Shown here: one piece after another, positions 56,594-64,000 of the stretch
Layout of the letters: every line of letters starts with the position of its first letter
How positions within the stretch are numbered: the stretch's first letter is position 1
Source: Mariniblastus sp.
Lineage (GTDB): Bacteria; Planctomycetota; Planctomycetia; Pirellulales; Pirellulaceae
Length of the DNA: 64,000 nt
NCBI GenBank assembly: GCA_022447605.1
Contig: JAKVBG010000007.1
Span: 1 to 64,000 of the forward strand
Reading direction: 5' to 3'
Translations under genes and position numbers: made by a program
Notes under the pieces: model-generated
Seen by the model: the letters and a program-made list of their open reading frames with translations, nothing else
What the model was told of the DNA's origin: nothing
The model's database searches: none

Positions 56594-57616
56594 CTAACGC
56601 GGTTTCTTGCGTGCCAGTCGTTTGGTGGCCGATTTCTTCCGGCCACGGGTGGCCTTCTTGACGATCGATTTGCCGGCTTTTTTCTTGGCTGCTTTTTTCT
56701 TGGCAACCGTTTTCTTTTTGACTGGCTTCTTTCGGGCCACGCTCTTTTTCTTGGTTGCCGTTTTCTTCTTGACTGCTTTTTTCTTGCTCGGTTTTTTCTT
56801 GGGCGTTACCTTTTTCTTGGCAGCCACTTTTTTCTTGGTGGTTTTCTTGGCAGGTGCAGATTTTTTCACAGGTTTTTTTGCCCCGGCTTTCTTGGCCGGT
56901 TTGGTGTCCGGCGCAACCACCTTCTTTTTCCGGCCGCCCCGCTTGGGGAAGCGTTCCGCAGCATCGGGGGCGATGGAAAGCAGGATGTTCCGGATTTCCT
57001 TGTTGAACTTCGATTTATAAAAGGCCGCAGCCAATTGGTGGACGACCGATGTGAATTCGATTCCCTTACTCTTGGGGATGGTTCGTTCGAGCCCCGGGAT
57101 TTTTCCCTTGGCCGCTTCTGCTTCCGTGGCGGCACCGATGACGACCATCAAGTCCAAGGCGGCCTTGTCGAGCGGGATGTAATGCCCGCCAAGGGCAACT
57201 TGGGCGACATAGGAGACGACAAACGAGTGAACATCTTTAAACCGCTCTAACTGCTGAACCGTTTTGCGCAGGTTTTCCTTTTTCAAAGATTCCAAGTCAA
57301 AGTTGTAGTACGTCTCGAAGACCCCGTGCAGCGTTTTCTTGATCAGCTGAGCCGATTCGGAGGCGTCCGGTTGCTGTTTCATGACTTCTGCCAATTCCAC
57401 AGCGGTCGTAACGCGAACTTCATTCCAGTCGAAAAACTGTTCCTGCAGGCGCGCGAAGGATTCGTCGGCCGCCTCGTATTGCGTGTTCTCCAAACAGCAG
57501 GCGAACATCATGTGTTCTAAAACGGTTCGATTCGAGGGAGGCAGAATTGGCGGATAGTGCTTCTTGGCAACCTTGAAAAGTTTATTGATGATTGCGGCGC
57601 GGTTTGTAGCTGACAT
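56594..57616 (-). CDS. Endonuclease III-like (HhH-GPD) domain with histone H1-like Lys-rich tail
   Basis: This 340-aa protein has two parts. Residues about 5-225 resemble the HhH-GPD fold of endonuclease III: NRTVLEHMMFACCLENTQYE, then ERFKDVHSFVVSYVAQVAL in the place of the HhH, and HYIPLDKAALDLMVVIG with Asp150 at the catalytic Asp position. The catalytic Lys of the HhH (GVGRKTA in E. coli Nth) is not conserved (DVHSFVV), and there is no 4Fe-4S cysteine set. From about residue 228 a tail of about 110 residues is built of Lys, Ala, Pro and Thr with KKK and AKK repeats, like histone H1 and bacterial Hc1-type proteins. It lies between rbfA and yebC on the same strand. Confidence 0.8.
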   Translation of the reverse strand: MSATNRAAIINKLFKVAKKHYPPILPPSNRTVLEHMMFACCLENTQYEAADESFARLQEQFFDWNEVRVTTAVELAEVMKQQPDASESAQLIKKTLHGVFETYYNFDLESLKKENLRKTVQQLERFKDVHSFVVSYVAQVALGGHYIPLDKAALDLMVVIGAATEAEAAKGKIPGLERTIPKSKGIEFTSVVHQLAAAFYKSKFNKEIRNILLSIAPDAAERFPKRGGRKKKVVAPDTKPAKKAGAKKPVKKSAPAKKTTKKKVAAKKKVTPKKKPSKKKAVKKKTATKKKSVARKKPVKKKTVAKKKAAKKKAGKSIVKKATRGRKKSATKRLARKKPR

Positions 57617-57687
57617 GTTTTCTGTTCAAGTCTCGTTGCGGTTGATAGGGTGGATAAGTCGACCGTTAATGCAGCGGCAGACTCCCG

Positions 57688-58140
57688 TTAATTCGGTTCC
57701 TTGTTGACTTCCTCTGGATCGTGTTCCATTGCATCCTGCATGTCATGGCCATCTTCACGGGCTGCTTCAGCAAGTTCCTCGTTGTTTTCATCTTGTGGCA
57801 AAACTTCCTTGAGAATGCGTGTCACTGCCATGGCGTTTTCAATTCCCTTGTCCAGGACAAATTGGACCCGTGGTGTGTAGCGGGTGTCGATGCGAGTCCC
57901 TACTTTTTGCTGCAGGAATCCGGAAGCGTGTTGCAGGCCTTGTAGACACAGTTTTTTCTTTTTCTCGTCACCCATCACCGATACGTGAACCTTGGCGTTT
58001 CTCAAATCGGCAGAAACTTCAACGAAGGTAACCGTCACGTCCTTGATCCTGGGATCTTTCATGTCTGTCAAAATGGACATGGAGACCACTTCGCGAATCG
58101 CCTGGGCTGCTTTTAATACTCTACGAGAACTCAACTTCAT
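57688..58140 (-). CDS. rbfA: Ribosome-binding factor A
   Basis: This protein of about 150 aa matures the 5' end of 16S rRNA on the 30S subunit. The KH-like core has SSRRVLKAAQAIREVVSMSI, LTDMKDPRIKDVTVTFVEVS and YTPRVQFVLDKGIENAM, which are family signatures. A Glu/Asp-rich C-terminal tail of about 30 residues follows. ATG 58140 is chosen; a TTG at 58149 would add three residues. It follows infB by 47 bp, the usual order in bacterial nusA-infB operons. Confidence 0.93.
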   Translation of the reverse strand: MKLSSRRVLKAAQAIREVVSMSILTDMKDPRIKDVTVTFVEVSADLRNAKVHVSVMGDEKKKKLCLQGLQHASGFLQQKVGTRIDTRYTPRVQFVLDKGIENAMAVTRILKEVLPQDENNEELAEAAREDGHDMQDAMEHDPEEVNKEPN

Positions 58141-58187
58141 CTCCTGCAACGGTAGCTCGCACCAGGCCAGCGGATTGGGGGCGCTGG

Positions 58188-60929
58188 CTACAGCGTTCTG
58201 GCAACCTCTTCGATCTTGTAAGCCTCGAGCGTATCCCCTTCTTTGATGTCGTTAAAACCGACCAGCTTGATTCCGCACTCCATGCCACGTTGCACTTCTT
58301 TGGAATCGTCTTTTTCGCGTTTCAATGAATCGATTGGGTAATCACCAATGACCCGGCTCTCGCGAATCACGCGCAGTCGACATTCACGCTGGATACTGCC
58401 TCGCATGACGCGACAGCCGGCAATGGTCCCGGTGCGACTGATCGTGAAGGTCTTCAACACCATGGCCATTCCCTGTTCGACAACCTGCTCTTCGGGTTTC
58501 AGTTTGCCTTCCAGCATGGCCTTCAGATCATCCGTGATCTTGTAAATGATGTCGTACCGGCGAATCTCGATCTGCAGATTTTCTGCCAGGGACCGGGCGG
58601 CTTCATCGGGCACGACGTTGAAGCCGATGACGACTGCCTGGGAAGCTTCTGCGAGCCGGACATCACCGACCGTAATGCCGCCAGCCAGGGCTTGCTTGAC
58701 TTCGATTTGAACTTCGGGGTGAGAGATTTTCCCCAGTTCTTTTTGAATCGCTTCGATCGAACCTTTGGTGTCTGCTCGAATAATCAGATTTAACTTGACG
58801 ACTTCCGCGTTGGGGTCACGCAGGCTGCCACTTTCCATTAATTCCTGGAACTGCAGGATCGATGTCTTGACCGTTCGGCTGCCGACTCGGCTTTCCGTCT
58901 CGCGGTGTTCTCGTCGAGAGGCGATTTCACGGGCATCGGCAATATCATCCAGAACATAGAACTTGTCTCCGGCAGCCGGAGGCTGGTCGAGACCGGTCAA
59001 ATTAACCGGGGTGGAGGGTCCGGCTTCATCGAGCTTTATCTTGGGCCGCAACGTGTCATGCATCGCTTTGACTCGGCCGTAGGAAGATCCGCAGACAACC
59101 ACATCACCGACCCGCAAGGTACCTGTTTGCACCATGATCTTGGCAACCACACCCTTGTCCGACTGTTGTTCAGACTCGATACATGTACCAGACGCAGGAC
59201 GGTCCGGGTTGGCTTTCAGTTCGTGAAGCTCGGCCGTGACGAGGATCGTCTCCAACAAGTTATCGATGCCTTCGCCCTGAGTGGCGCTGGTTCGGATTAC
59301 TTCGGTTTCACCACCCCATTCACTGGGGAGCAGGTCGTGCTGGGCCAGGTCCTGGAATGCTTTTTCAGGATTGGCGCCCTGTAAATCGATCTTGTTCAGG
59401 GCGACAACGATGGGTACACCGGCTGCTTTGGCGTGGCTGATTGCCTCCTCGGTCTGGGGCATGACACCGTCATCGGCGGCAACTACCAGGACCGCGATAT
59501 CGGTCACATTCGCGCCCCGCGCTCGCATCTCGGTGAACGCTTCGTGGCCTGGCGTGTCGACAAAAGCGATCTTCTGGCCGTTCTTGTCAATTTCATAAGC
59601 CCGGATGTGCTGGGTAATTCCACCCGACTCGCCCGAAACAACATCGATGCCAATAATCGCATCCAGCAAAGACGTTTTCCCGTGATCCACATGTCCCAGG
59701 AACGTGACGATGGGTGGTCGTGGCACCAGCGACTCGGGATCCTCGGCTTCCTCGAATTCGGCAACCATTGCCTCTTCCAGAGATTGCGCCGGGCGCACTT
59801 CAACATTTTCAATATTGAAGTTCTCCAGCAGGAGCTCAACATACTGGTCGTCCAGTATCGAGTTGATCGTGTGATTCGCTTCGTCACCCAATTGCCGGAT
59901 AGTCAACAATACCTGGACGGCTGGTACGCCGGCAACTTCCGACAGCTCCCTGACCGAACAGGGTAGTTGAAGCACAAGATTGTCTTTCCGCGGGGCTGCT
60001 GTGTTGGCGACAGGGCCTGACCGCCGTCGATGCTGACGGCGTCGGTAATTGCCCCGGTCGTCATCGCCCATGTTGGGAGGACGCCGCCTGCGTGTTCGTT
60101 GCTGACGGGTGGACCCCAAACCGGAATCGACATTTTCGCGTTCCGTTTCCTTGGCCCTTGCTCCGCGGCGCCCTTTCTTGCCACTCAGTGGCATTTCTTC
60201 GGCCGGACTGGCACCCCCCTGGGGGGCGGCTCCACGACCTTTTTTCTTGCCCTTCTTATCCTTGCCCTTGTCGGTGTAACGGTCGAGTGGACCGGCCGAG
60301 CCATCTTTCTCTTTTTTGAACCCATCCTTGGGCAGAGCAATTTCCGGCCTTTGCACTTTTTCATCGCCCGATCGCGCAGTGGGAGCCGGTTGCTTGACAT
60401 CGGGCATTTTGGCCAGTTTGACATTCAAGGCAGGCCGTTTTTTCTGGCCCATCGGCTTCTTGGCGCTACCCGAACCCGATTTACCGAGTTCGGCAATCTT
60501 GTTCTTGACCGGTTGGGGGCGATGCCAGGGGGCGTCCTGTTTTGCTTCAGAATCCTCACCCGCTTCACCCTCGGCAACTGCCTCGGTTTCGTGGTCGGAC
60601 TCGTCTTCCGCCGAAGGTGTTTCGTCGGACAGCTTCGAGGCTTGCTGCTTGGCCTGGGAGTCGAGATCGACCATGCTCGATGTGCGCCGCGTGCCGGCCA
60701 GATCATTCCTCTGCGGGGCCGCTGGCGCATCGGGTTCTGCGGACTGGTTGCTCGAGGAACCCGTATCGCCAGATTCGATAAATTGCTGGACCTTGGCGAC
60801 TTCGTCTTCTTCGAGACTTGCCAGCGCAGACCCCTTCCCTTTGATACCTACTTGCTCGCAGATATCCAGGAGCTGCTTGTTATCAAGCCCCAATTTTTTT
60901 GCAAACGCGTAAATGCGTATTCCGGGCAC
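58188..60929 (-). CDS. infB: Translation initiation factor IF-2
   Basis: This 913-aa GTPase delivers initiator tRNA to the ribosome. The N-terminal IF2_N domain reads [19 protein letters not shown], followed by a long charged, Gly/Lys/Arg-rich linker to about residue 310. The G domain has G1 [16 protein letters not shown], a GGITQHI switch, G3 [13 protein letters not shown] and G4 NKIDL. The C-terminal half carries the IF2-specific domains. The start is GTG 60929. It is 157 bp downstream of nusA and 47 bp upstream of rbfA. Confidence 0.97.
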   Translation of the reverse strand: MPGIRIYAFAKKLGLDNKQLLDICEQVGIKGKGSALASLEEDEVAKVQQFIESGDTGSSSNQSAEPDAPAAPQRNDLAGTRRTSSMVDLDSQAKQQASKLSDETPSAEDESDHETEAVAEGEAGEDSEAKQDAPWHRPQPVKNKIAELGKSGSGSAKKPMGQKKRPALNVKLAKMPDVKQPAPTARSGDEKVQRPEIALPKDGFKKEKDGSAGPLDRYTDKGKDKKGKKKGRGAAPQGGASPAEEMPLSGKKGRRGARAKETERENVDSGLGSTRQQRTRRRRPPNMGDDDRGNYRRRQHRRRSGPVANTAAPRKDNLVLQLPCSVRELSEVAGVPAVQVLLTIRQLGDEANHTINSILDDQYVELLLENFNIENVEVRPAQSLEEAMVAEFEEAEDPESLVPRPPIVTFLGHVDHGKTSLLDAIIGIDVVSGESGGITQHIRAYEIDKNGQKIAFVDTPGHEAFTEMRARGANVTDIAVLVVAADDGVMPQTEEAISHAKAAGVPIVVALNKIDLQGANPEKAFQDLAQHDLLPSEWGGETEVIRTSATQGEGIDNLLETILVTAELHELKANPDRPASGTCIESEQQSDKGVVAKIMVQTGTLRVGDVVVCGSSYGRVKAMHDTLRPKIKLDEAGPSTPVNLTGLDQPPAAGDKFYVLDDIADAREIASRREHRETESRVGSRTVKTSILQFQELMESGSLRDPNAEVVKLNLIIRADTKGSIEAIQKELGKISHPEVQIEVKQALAGGITVGDVRLAEASQAVVIGFNVVPDEAARSLAENLQIEIRRYDIIYKITDDLKAMLEGKLKPEEQVVEQGMAMVLKTFTISRTGTIAGCRVMRGSIQRECRLRVIRESRVIGDYPIDSLKREKDDSKEVQRGMECGIKLVGFNDIKEGDTLEAYKIEEVARTL

Positions 60930-61086
60930 GTAAGGTGACCCTCCCGTCTGTCGTGACCAAAACTACAATGGCCAGTTTGAGTTACAGTTACCAGGTTTTT
61001 CCAGTTTCGTTCTTGTTCGATACTTGGACAGGGAGCGAGCGGGTAACCCAAAGCGCTCGAGCCGGCAGCCAAACACCGTTTTCGAT

Positions 61087-62487
61087 CTAGGGCGAATCCT
61101 CCTGGCCTACCGATTCACTGGGAACCGGTGGATCCTCAGAGTCGGCTGAAACAGGAGACTCTGAGGGGCTGGATTCCTCGCCCGTTTCCGTGGCGGTTCC
61201 CGCTGCGGCAGCTTCCGCTTCCGCCTTGGCAGCCGCTTCGGCTTCCGCCTTGGCAGCGACTACAGCCTCGGCAGCCGCCAATGCTTCGGCCGCTTTTTGG
61301 GCAGCCCGACGTTGGCGATTTTCTTCTTCGGCGATCCGCTCGGCCTCTTCGGCACGCGCTTCGGCCTGGTTCACAATATGGTCGACCTGCTCGGACGTCA
61401 GCTCACCCATTTCCATTAAGTCATCCGGTTCGATGACGGATAAATCATCGTAGGACAAATAGCCTTCACCCACCAGTCGATTGGCCAGTTCGTCGGCCAC
61501 TCCGTCCAGCGAGCAGAAACCTTGCACGGCTCGCTCAATTTGTTGCTCCAGTTCTTCCTGGGTCATGATTTCGATGTCCCAGCCACAGAGCTTGCTGGCC
61601 AGCCGAACGTTCTGCCCGCGCTTTCCAATCGCCAGAGACAACTGGTCTTCTCGCACCAGGACAATGGCTCGACCCAGCATCTGGCAGAGAATCACTTCGT
61701 CCACCTCAGCGGGCTGTAGTGAATTGGGGATCATCACCTGGGGATCTTCGTCATAGCGGACAATATCAATCCGCTCACCCGCCAATTCATCGATCACGGT
61801 CTTGATCCGATTGCCCCGCACGCCGACGCAGGCTCCGACGCAATCCACTTTGGAATCGATACTGCTGACCGCCACCTTGCTTCGATAGCCGGGCTCCCTG
61901 GAAATGGCATTGATCGAGATGACCCCGTCGGCGATTTCCGGAATTTCCGTTTCAAACAGCCTTTGCACCATTTTTGGGCGGGTTCGACTGAGCACGACCT
62001 TGACCCGGCTGCCCTGCGGCTTGACTTCGGTTACCAAGGCGCGAATTCTTTCATTTGGCTGATGAGACTCGCCCGGGATCTGTTCACTTCGCGGCAGGAT
62101 GGCCTCAATCCCACCGAGCGTGACCGTGGTGACGCGCCCCTCGTTTCGATGGACGGTGCCGGTGATGATATCATTGATGATCTCATTGAACTCAATGATT
62201 TGTGAATCTCGCTCTGCCTCGCGAACTTTCTGGATGATCACTTGCTTGGCCGTCTGAGCTCCAATACGGCCGATCACCTCTTCGTAGTCCAGTTCTTCCT
62301 GGCCATTGCGGCCGGCGATCTGCCCGCTTTCACGATCAATAATGAATTCGATATCGGCTTCGTCGCCAAAGTGCTTGCGCGCAGCGGAAACCAACGCAGA
62401 CTCAATCGCCGTGAAAACAACTTCTTTCTCGATGTTTTTGTCGCGATGAAGTGAATCGACGATGCGCAGTACTTCGTTGGCATTCAT
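61087..62487 (-). CDS. nusA: Transcription termination/antitermination factor NusA
   Basis: This 466-aa factor has an N-terminal RNAP-binding domain beginning [20 protein letters not shown]. An S1 domain ([20 protein letters not shown]) follows, then KH domains around [21 protein letters not shown] and [17 protein letters not shown]. The C-terminus has one HhH-like segment ([14 protein letters not shown]) and an Ala/Glu/Lys coiled tail with 8-residue repeats, replacing the second AR domain of E. coli NusA. Its ATG overlaps the end of a MalK-type ATPase gene by 4 bp (ATGA). No rimP gene lies upstream, which differs from the common rimP-nusA-infB order. Confidence 0.96.
   Translation of the reverse strand: MNANEVLRIVDSLHRDKNIEKEVVFTAIESALVSAARKHFGDEADIEFIIDRESGQIAGRNGQEELDYEEVIGRIGAQTAKQVIIQKVREAERDSQIIEFNEIINDIITGTVHRNEGRVTTVTLGGIEAILPRSEQIPGESHQPNERIRALVTEVKPQGSRVKVVLSRTRPKMVQRLFETEIPEIADGVISINAISREPGYRSKVAVSSIDSKVDCVGACVGVRGNRIKTVIDELAGERIDIVRYDEDPQVMIPNSLQPAEVDEVILCQMLGRAIVLVREDQLSLAIGKRGQNVRLASKLCGWDIEIMTQEELEQQIERAVQGFCSLDGVADELANRLVGEGYLSYDDLSVIEPDDLMEMGELTSEQVDHIVNQAEARAEEAERIAEEENRQRRAAQKAAEALAAAEAVVAAKAEAEAAAKAEAEAAAAGTATETGEESSPSESPVSADSEDPPVPSESVGQEDSP
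61217..61264 (-). repeat. 24-bp imperfect tandem repeat in nusA
   Basis: GCTTCCGCCTTGGCAG recurs with a 24-bp period (61217 and 61241). It encodes repeated AKAEAEAA in the coiled C-terminal tail of NusA. Confidence 0.8.
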
Positions 62488-63728
62488 GTTTGGTCTTTCG
62501 AAATATTTTTTCCGTTGCCGGCATCAAACCAGAGAATTCTTTCCGGGTTGATGGCCAAGCCTACGGTCTGGCCGATTTCAACAGTGACGCCAGCGGCACT
62601 TCTGGCCACCAGCATCCCTGCCGTCGTCGGCGGTATGTTCAAATTGTCGGTTGGTAAATTGTCTGTCTGCGGGTCAATATCTTTCTTCCCGGTTTGATTG
62701 TCCGTCAGCGAAACATGCACGTGAGACATGTCTCCCAGGCGGTCAACCCCGACCACCGTTCCCCGGATCGGGGGTGACGACACGTCGGTTAACCGAATAT
62801 CTTCAGCTCGAAAACCTAGCACGACAGACGTCAAGTCCGCGTCTGGCCTCGGGCCAAAACAAGTTTCCATTTCAAGTTCCAACCCACCGCCTTGGAACCG
62901 CAGGTTTGATCCGTGCGGTTGCACAACGCCAGGTTGCAGGTTGATCGGCACCGAGCCGATAAAACGGGCGACAAACAGGTTTGCCGGCCGATGGTAAATC
63001 GCCAAGGGTGAATCAATCTGTAATACTTTGCCACCATTCATGACAGCCACCCGATCACCGAGGGTCATGGCCTCTACTTGATCGTGTGTCACATAAATCA
63101 TGGTCGCCTGCATCTCGCGATGCAGCCGCTTAAGTTCCGACCGCATTTTCTGACGCAATTTTGCATCCAGGTTGGACAGCGGCTCGTCAAACAAAAACGC
63201 CGCCGGATCCCGCACAATCGCCCGGCCTAAGGCCACGCGCTGACGTTCACCGCCGGACAACTGATGCGGCTTGCGATGGAGCAAAGGTTCAATGCCCAAA
63301 CGCTCGGCCGTCTGTCGTACCTGCTGGTCAATTCCGCGACGCAGCTGAGTGAGCTTCGCCGCCTGACCAGGCTTAAAAAGGCGCCTTATTCCACGATTAA
63401 CTATCCCTCCGCCATAACGCAGTCGCAATCCAAACGACAAATTGTTGTAAACCGACATGTGCGGATACAACGCATAGTTTTGAAATACCATGGCCAGGTT
63501 TCGATCCTTGGGAGCCACGTCGTTGACGACGCGGTCACCGATTCGAATCTTGCCGTTGGTACATCGTTCCAATCCGGCGATCAGCCGCAACGTGGTGCTT
63601 TTACCACAGCCACTGGGGCCGACCAGGACCAGAAATTCTCGATCCTTGACGGTTAGGCTAATGTCATCGACAGCCAAGTTGCCACCGGGAAACCGCTTCG
63701 AAACATTTTCCAGGCTGACACTCGACAT
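62484..63728 (-). CDS. MalK/UgpC-type sugar ABC transporter ATP-binding protein
   Basis: This 414-aa ATPase energises sugar uptake. It has Walker A LVGPSGCGKSTTLRLIAG near residue 37, the signature LSGGERQRVALGRAI, Walker B AAFLFDEPLSNLD, and the C-terminal TOBE/MalK regulatory region after FVARFIGSVPINLQPG. Between NLSFGLRLR and QQVRQTAERLGIEP there is an insertion of about 30 residues rich in Arg, Gly and Leu that E. coli MalK lacks. ATG 63728 is chosen over 63770. It ends in an ATGA overlap with nusA. No permease gene lies next to it in the window. Confidence 0.93.
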   Translation of the reverse strand: MSSVSLENVSKRFPGGNLAVDDISLTVKDREFLVLVGPSGCGKSTTLRLIAGLERCTNGKIRIGDRVVNDVAPKDRNLAMVFQNYALYPHMSVYNNLSFGLRLRYGGGIVNRGIRRLFKPGQAAKLTQLRRGIDQQVRQTAERLGIEPLLHRKPHQLSGGERQRVALGRAIVRDPAAFLFDEPLSNLDAKLRQKMRSELKRLHREMQATMIYVTHDQVEAMTLGDRVAVMNGGKVLQIDSPLAIYHRPANLFVARFIGSVPINLQPGVVQPHGSNLRFQGGGLELEMETCFGPRPDADLTSVVLGFRAEDIRLTDVSSPPIRGTVVGVDRLGDMSHVHVSLTDNQTGKKDIDPQTDNLPTDNLNIPPTTAGMLVARSAAGVTVEIGQTVGLAINPERILWFDAGNGKNISKDQT

Positions 63729-64000
63729 GACCGATGCACGCGCGCATTTTTTCCGCAATAATCGAACCAATCAAGATAACCCTCTGGTGGGGCCGGGTCA
63801 ACGGCAGCCAGCTGTGAATTGGGGTAATTTAGGGCTGCCCGCGCCGACAAAACCCGCTATTTTTCACCTTTCATGCCTCGATCGGGCGGAAGGGAGAGAG
63901 TGGTTCCAAGGGGGCCGCCCCTGCCCTGCGCCGTGCCCCGTGCCGTGCCCCGTTCCGGCTGGACGGCTCTGGCTGCCTGGTGTCCGCTTGCAATGAAGGT
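63729..64000. other. Right-edge region without a supported gene
   Basis: This 272-bp end holds no convincing gene. Overlapping repeats of the type GTGCCCCGTGCCGTGCCCCG lie around 63930-63955. The promoter for the MalK-type gene probably lies here; I find no clear element. Confidence 0.4.

Noticed and set aside
61217-61264. Repeats in nusA considered as a possible mobile or regulatory element
   Set aside because: They encode an in-frame Ala/Glu/Lys coiled tail, so a simple protein repeat explains them.
63925-63960. GTGCCCCGTGCC-type repeats at the right edge, checked as CRISPR
   Set aside because: Units are short, overlapping and without spacers, so they are low-complexity sequence.

Overview
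The window looks like chromosomal DNA of a planctomycete, probably Pirellulales or a relative. This is inferred from gene content and not from any search: a Cys-type secreted sulfatase, a NagB/LmbE-type fusion, large lipoproteins, several DUF4190 membrane proteins, weak Shine-Dalgarno sites and many TTG/GTG starts. I see no CRISPR array, insertion sequence, phage gene or clear pseudogene.

Region 1 (1-13.9 kb, all minus strand) is a cell-surface polysaccharide locus. Read in transcription order, it starts with a NusG-like antiterminator (13886-13326). A 540-bp leader with two hairpins follows, then fcl and gmd (GDP-fucose), a secreted protein of unknown function, rfbB and rfbA (dTDP-sugar), a sulfotransferase, a Wzx-type flippase, a second sulfotransferase, three glycosyltransferases and an asparagine-synthase-like amidotransferase cut by the window edge. 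Together they suggest a fucose-containing, probably sulfated exopolysaccharide.

Region 2 (14-21.7 kb, minus) holds metabolic genes: a FAD/Fe-S oxidoreductase fusion, an N-acylglucosamine 2-epimerase paired with a NagB-LmbE fusion, and an ornithine-cyclodeaminase-like enzyme. Region 3 (21.9-27.6 kb, plus) has an SRPBCC protein, folD, a 969-aa lipoprotein and an ABC ATPase. Region 4 (27.6-34.4 kb, mixed) has trpBA, mutM, a small soluble histidine kinase, nadD and small conserved proteins.

Region 5 (34.5-48.1 kb) is rich in signalling genes: priA, a membrane histidine kinase with a c-type haem motif, rnhA, a hot-dog/methyltransferase fusion, a 1957-aa pseudokinase/ATPase/TPR/hybrid histidine kinase and a PilZ protein. 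Region 6 (48.1-55.7 kb) has a PhyH dioxygenase, a possible 47-aa gene, tRNA-Arg(UCU), a sulfatase, recG, a DMT transporter and a secreted esterase.

Region 7 (55.7-63.7 kb, minus) is a translation/transcription cluster in which a MalK-type ABC ATPase overlaps nusA, followed by infB, rbfA, an endonuclease-III-like protein with a histone-H1-like tail, and yebC. The observations I rate highest are the degenerate kinase domain in the giant hybrid kinase, the hot-dog/LCM fusion encoded divergently from it, the HhH-GPD/H1 protein, the haem-binding kinase and the NusG-like protein with its structured leader.
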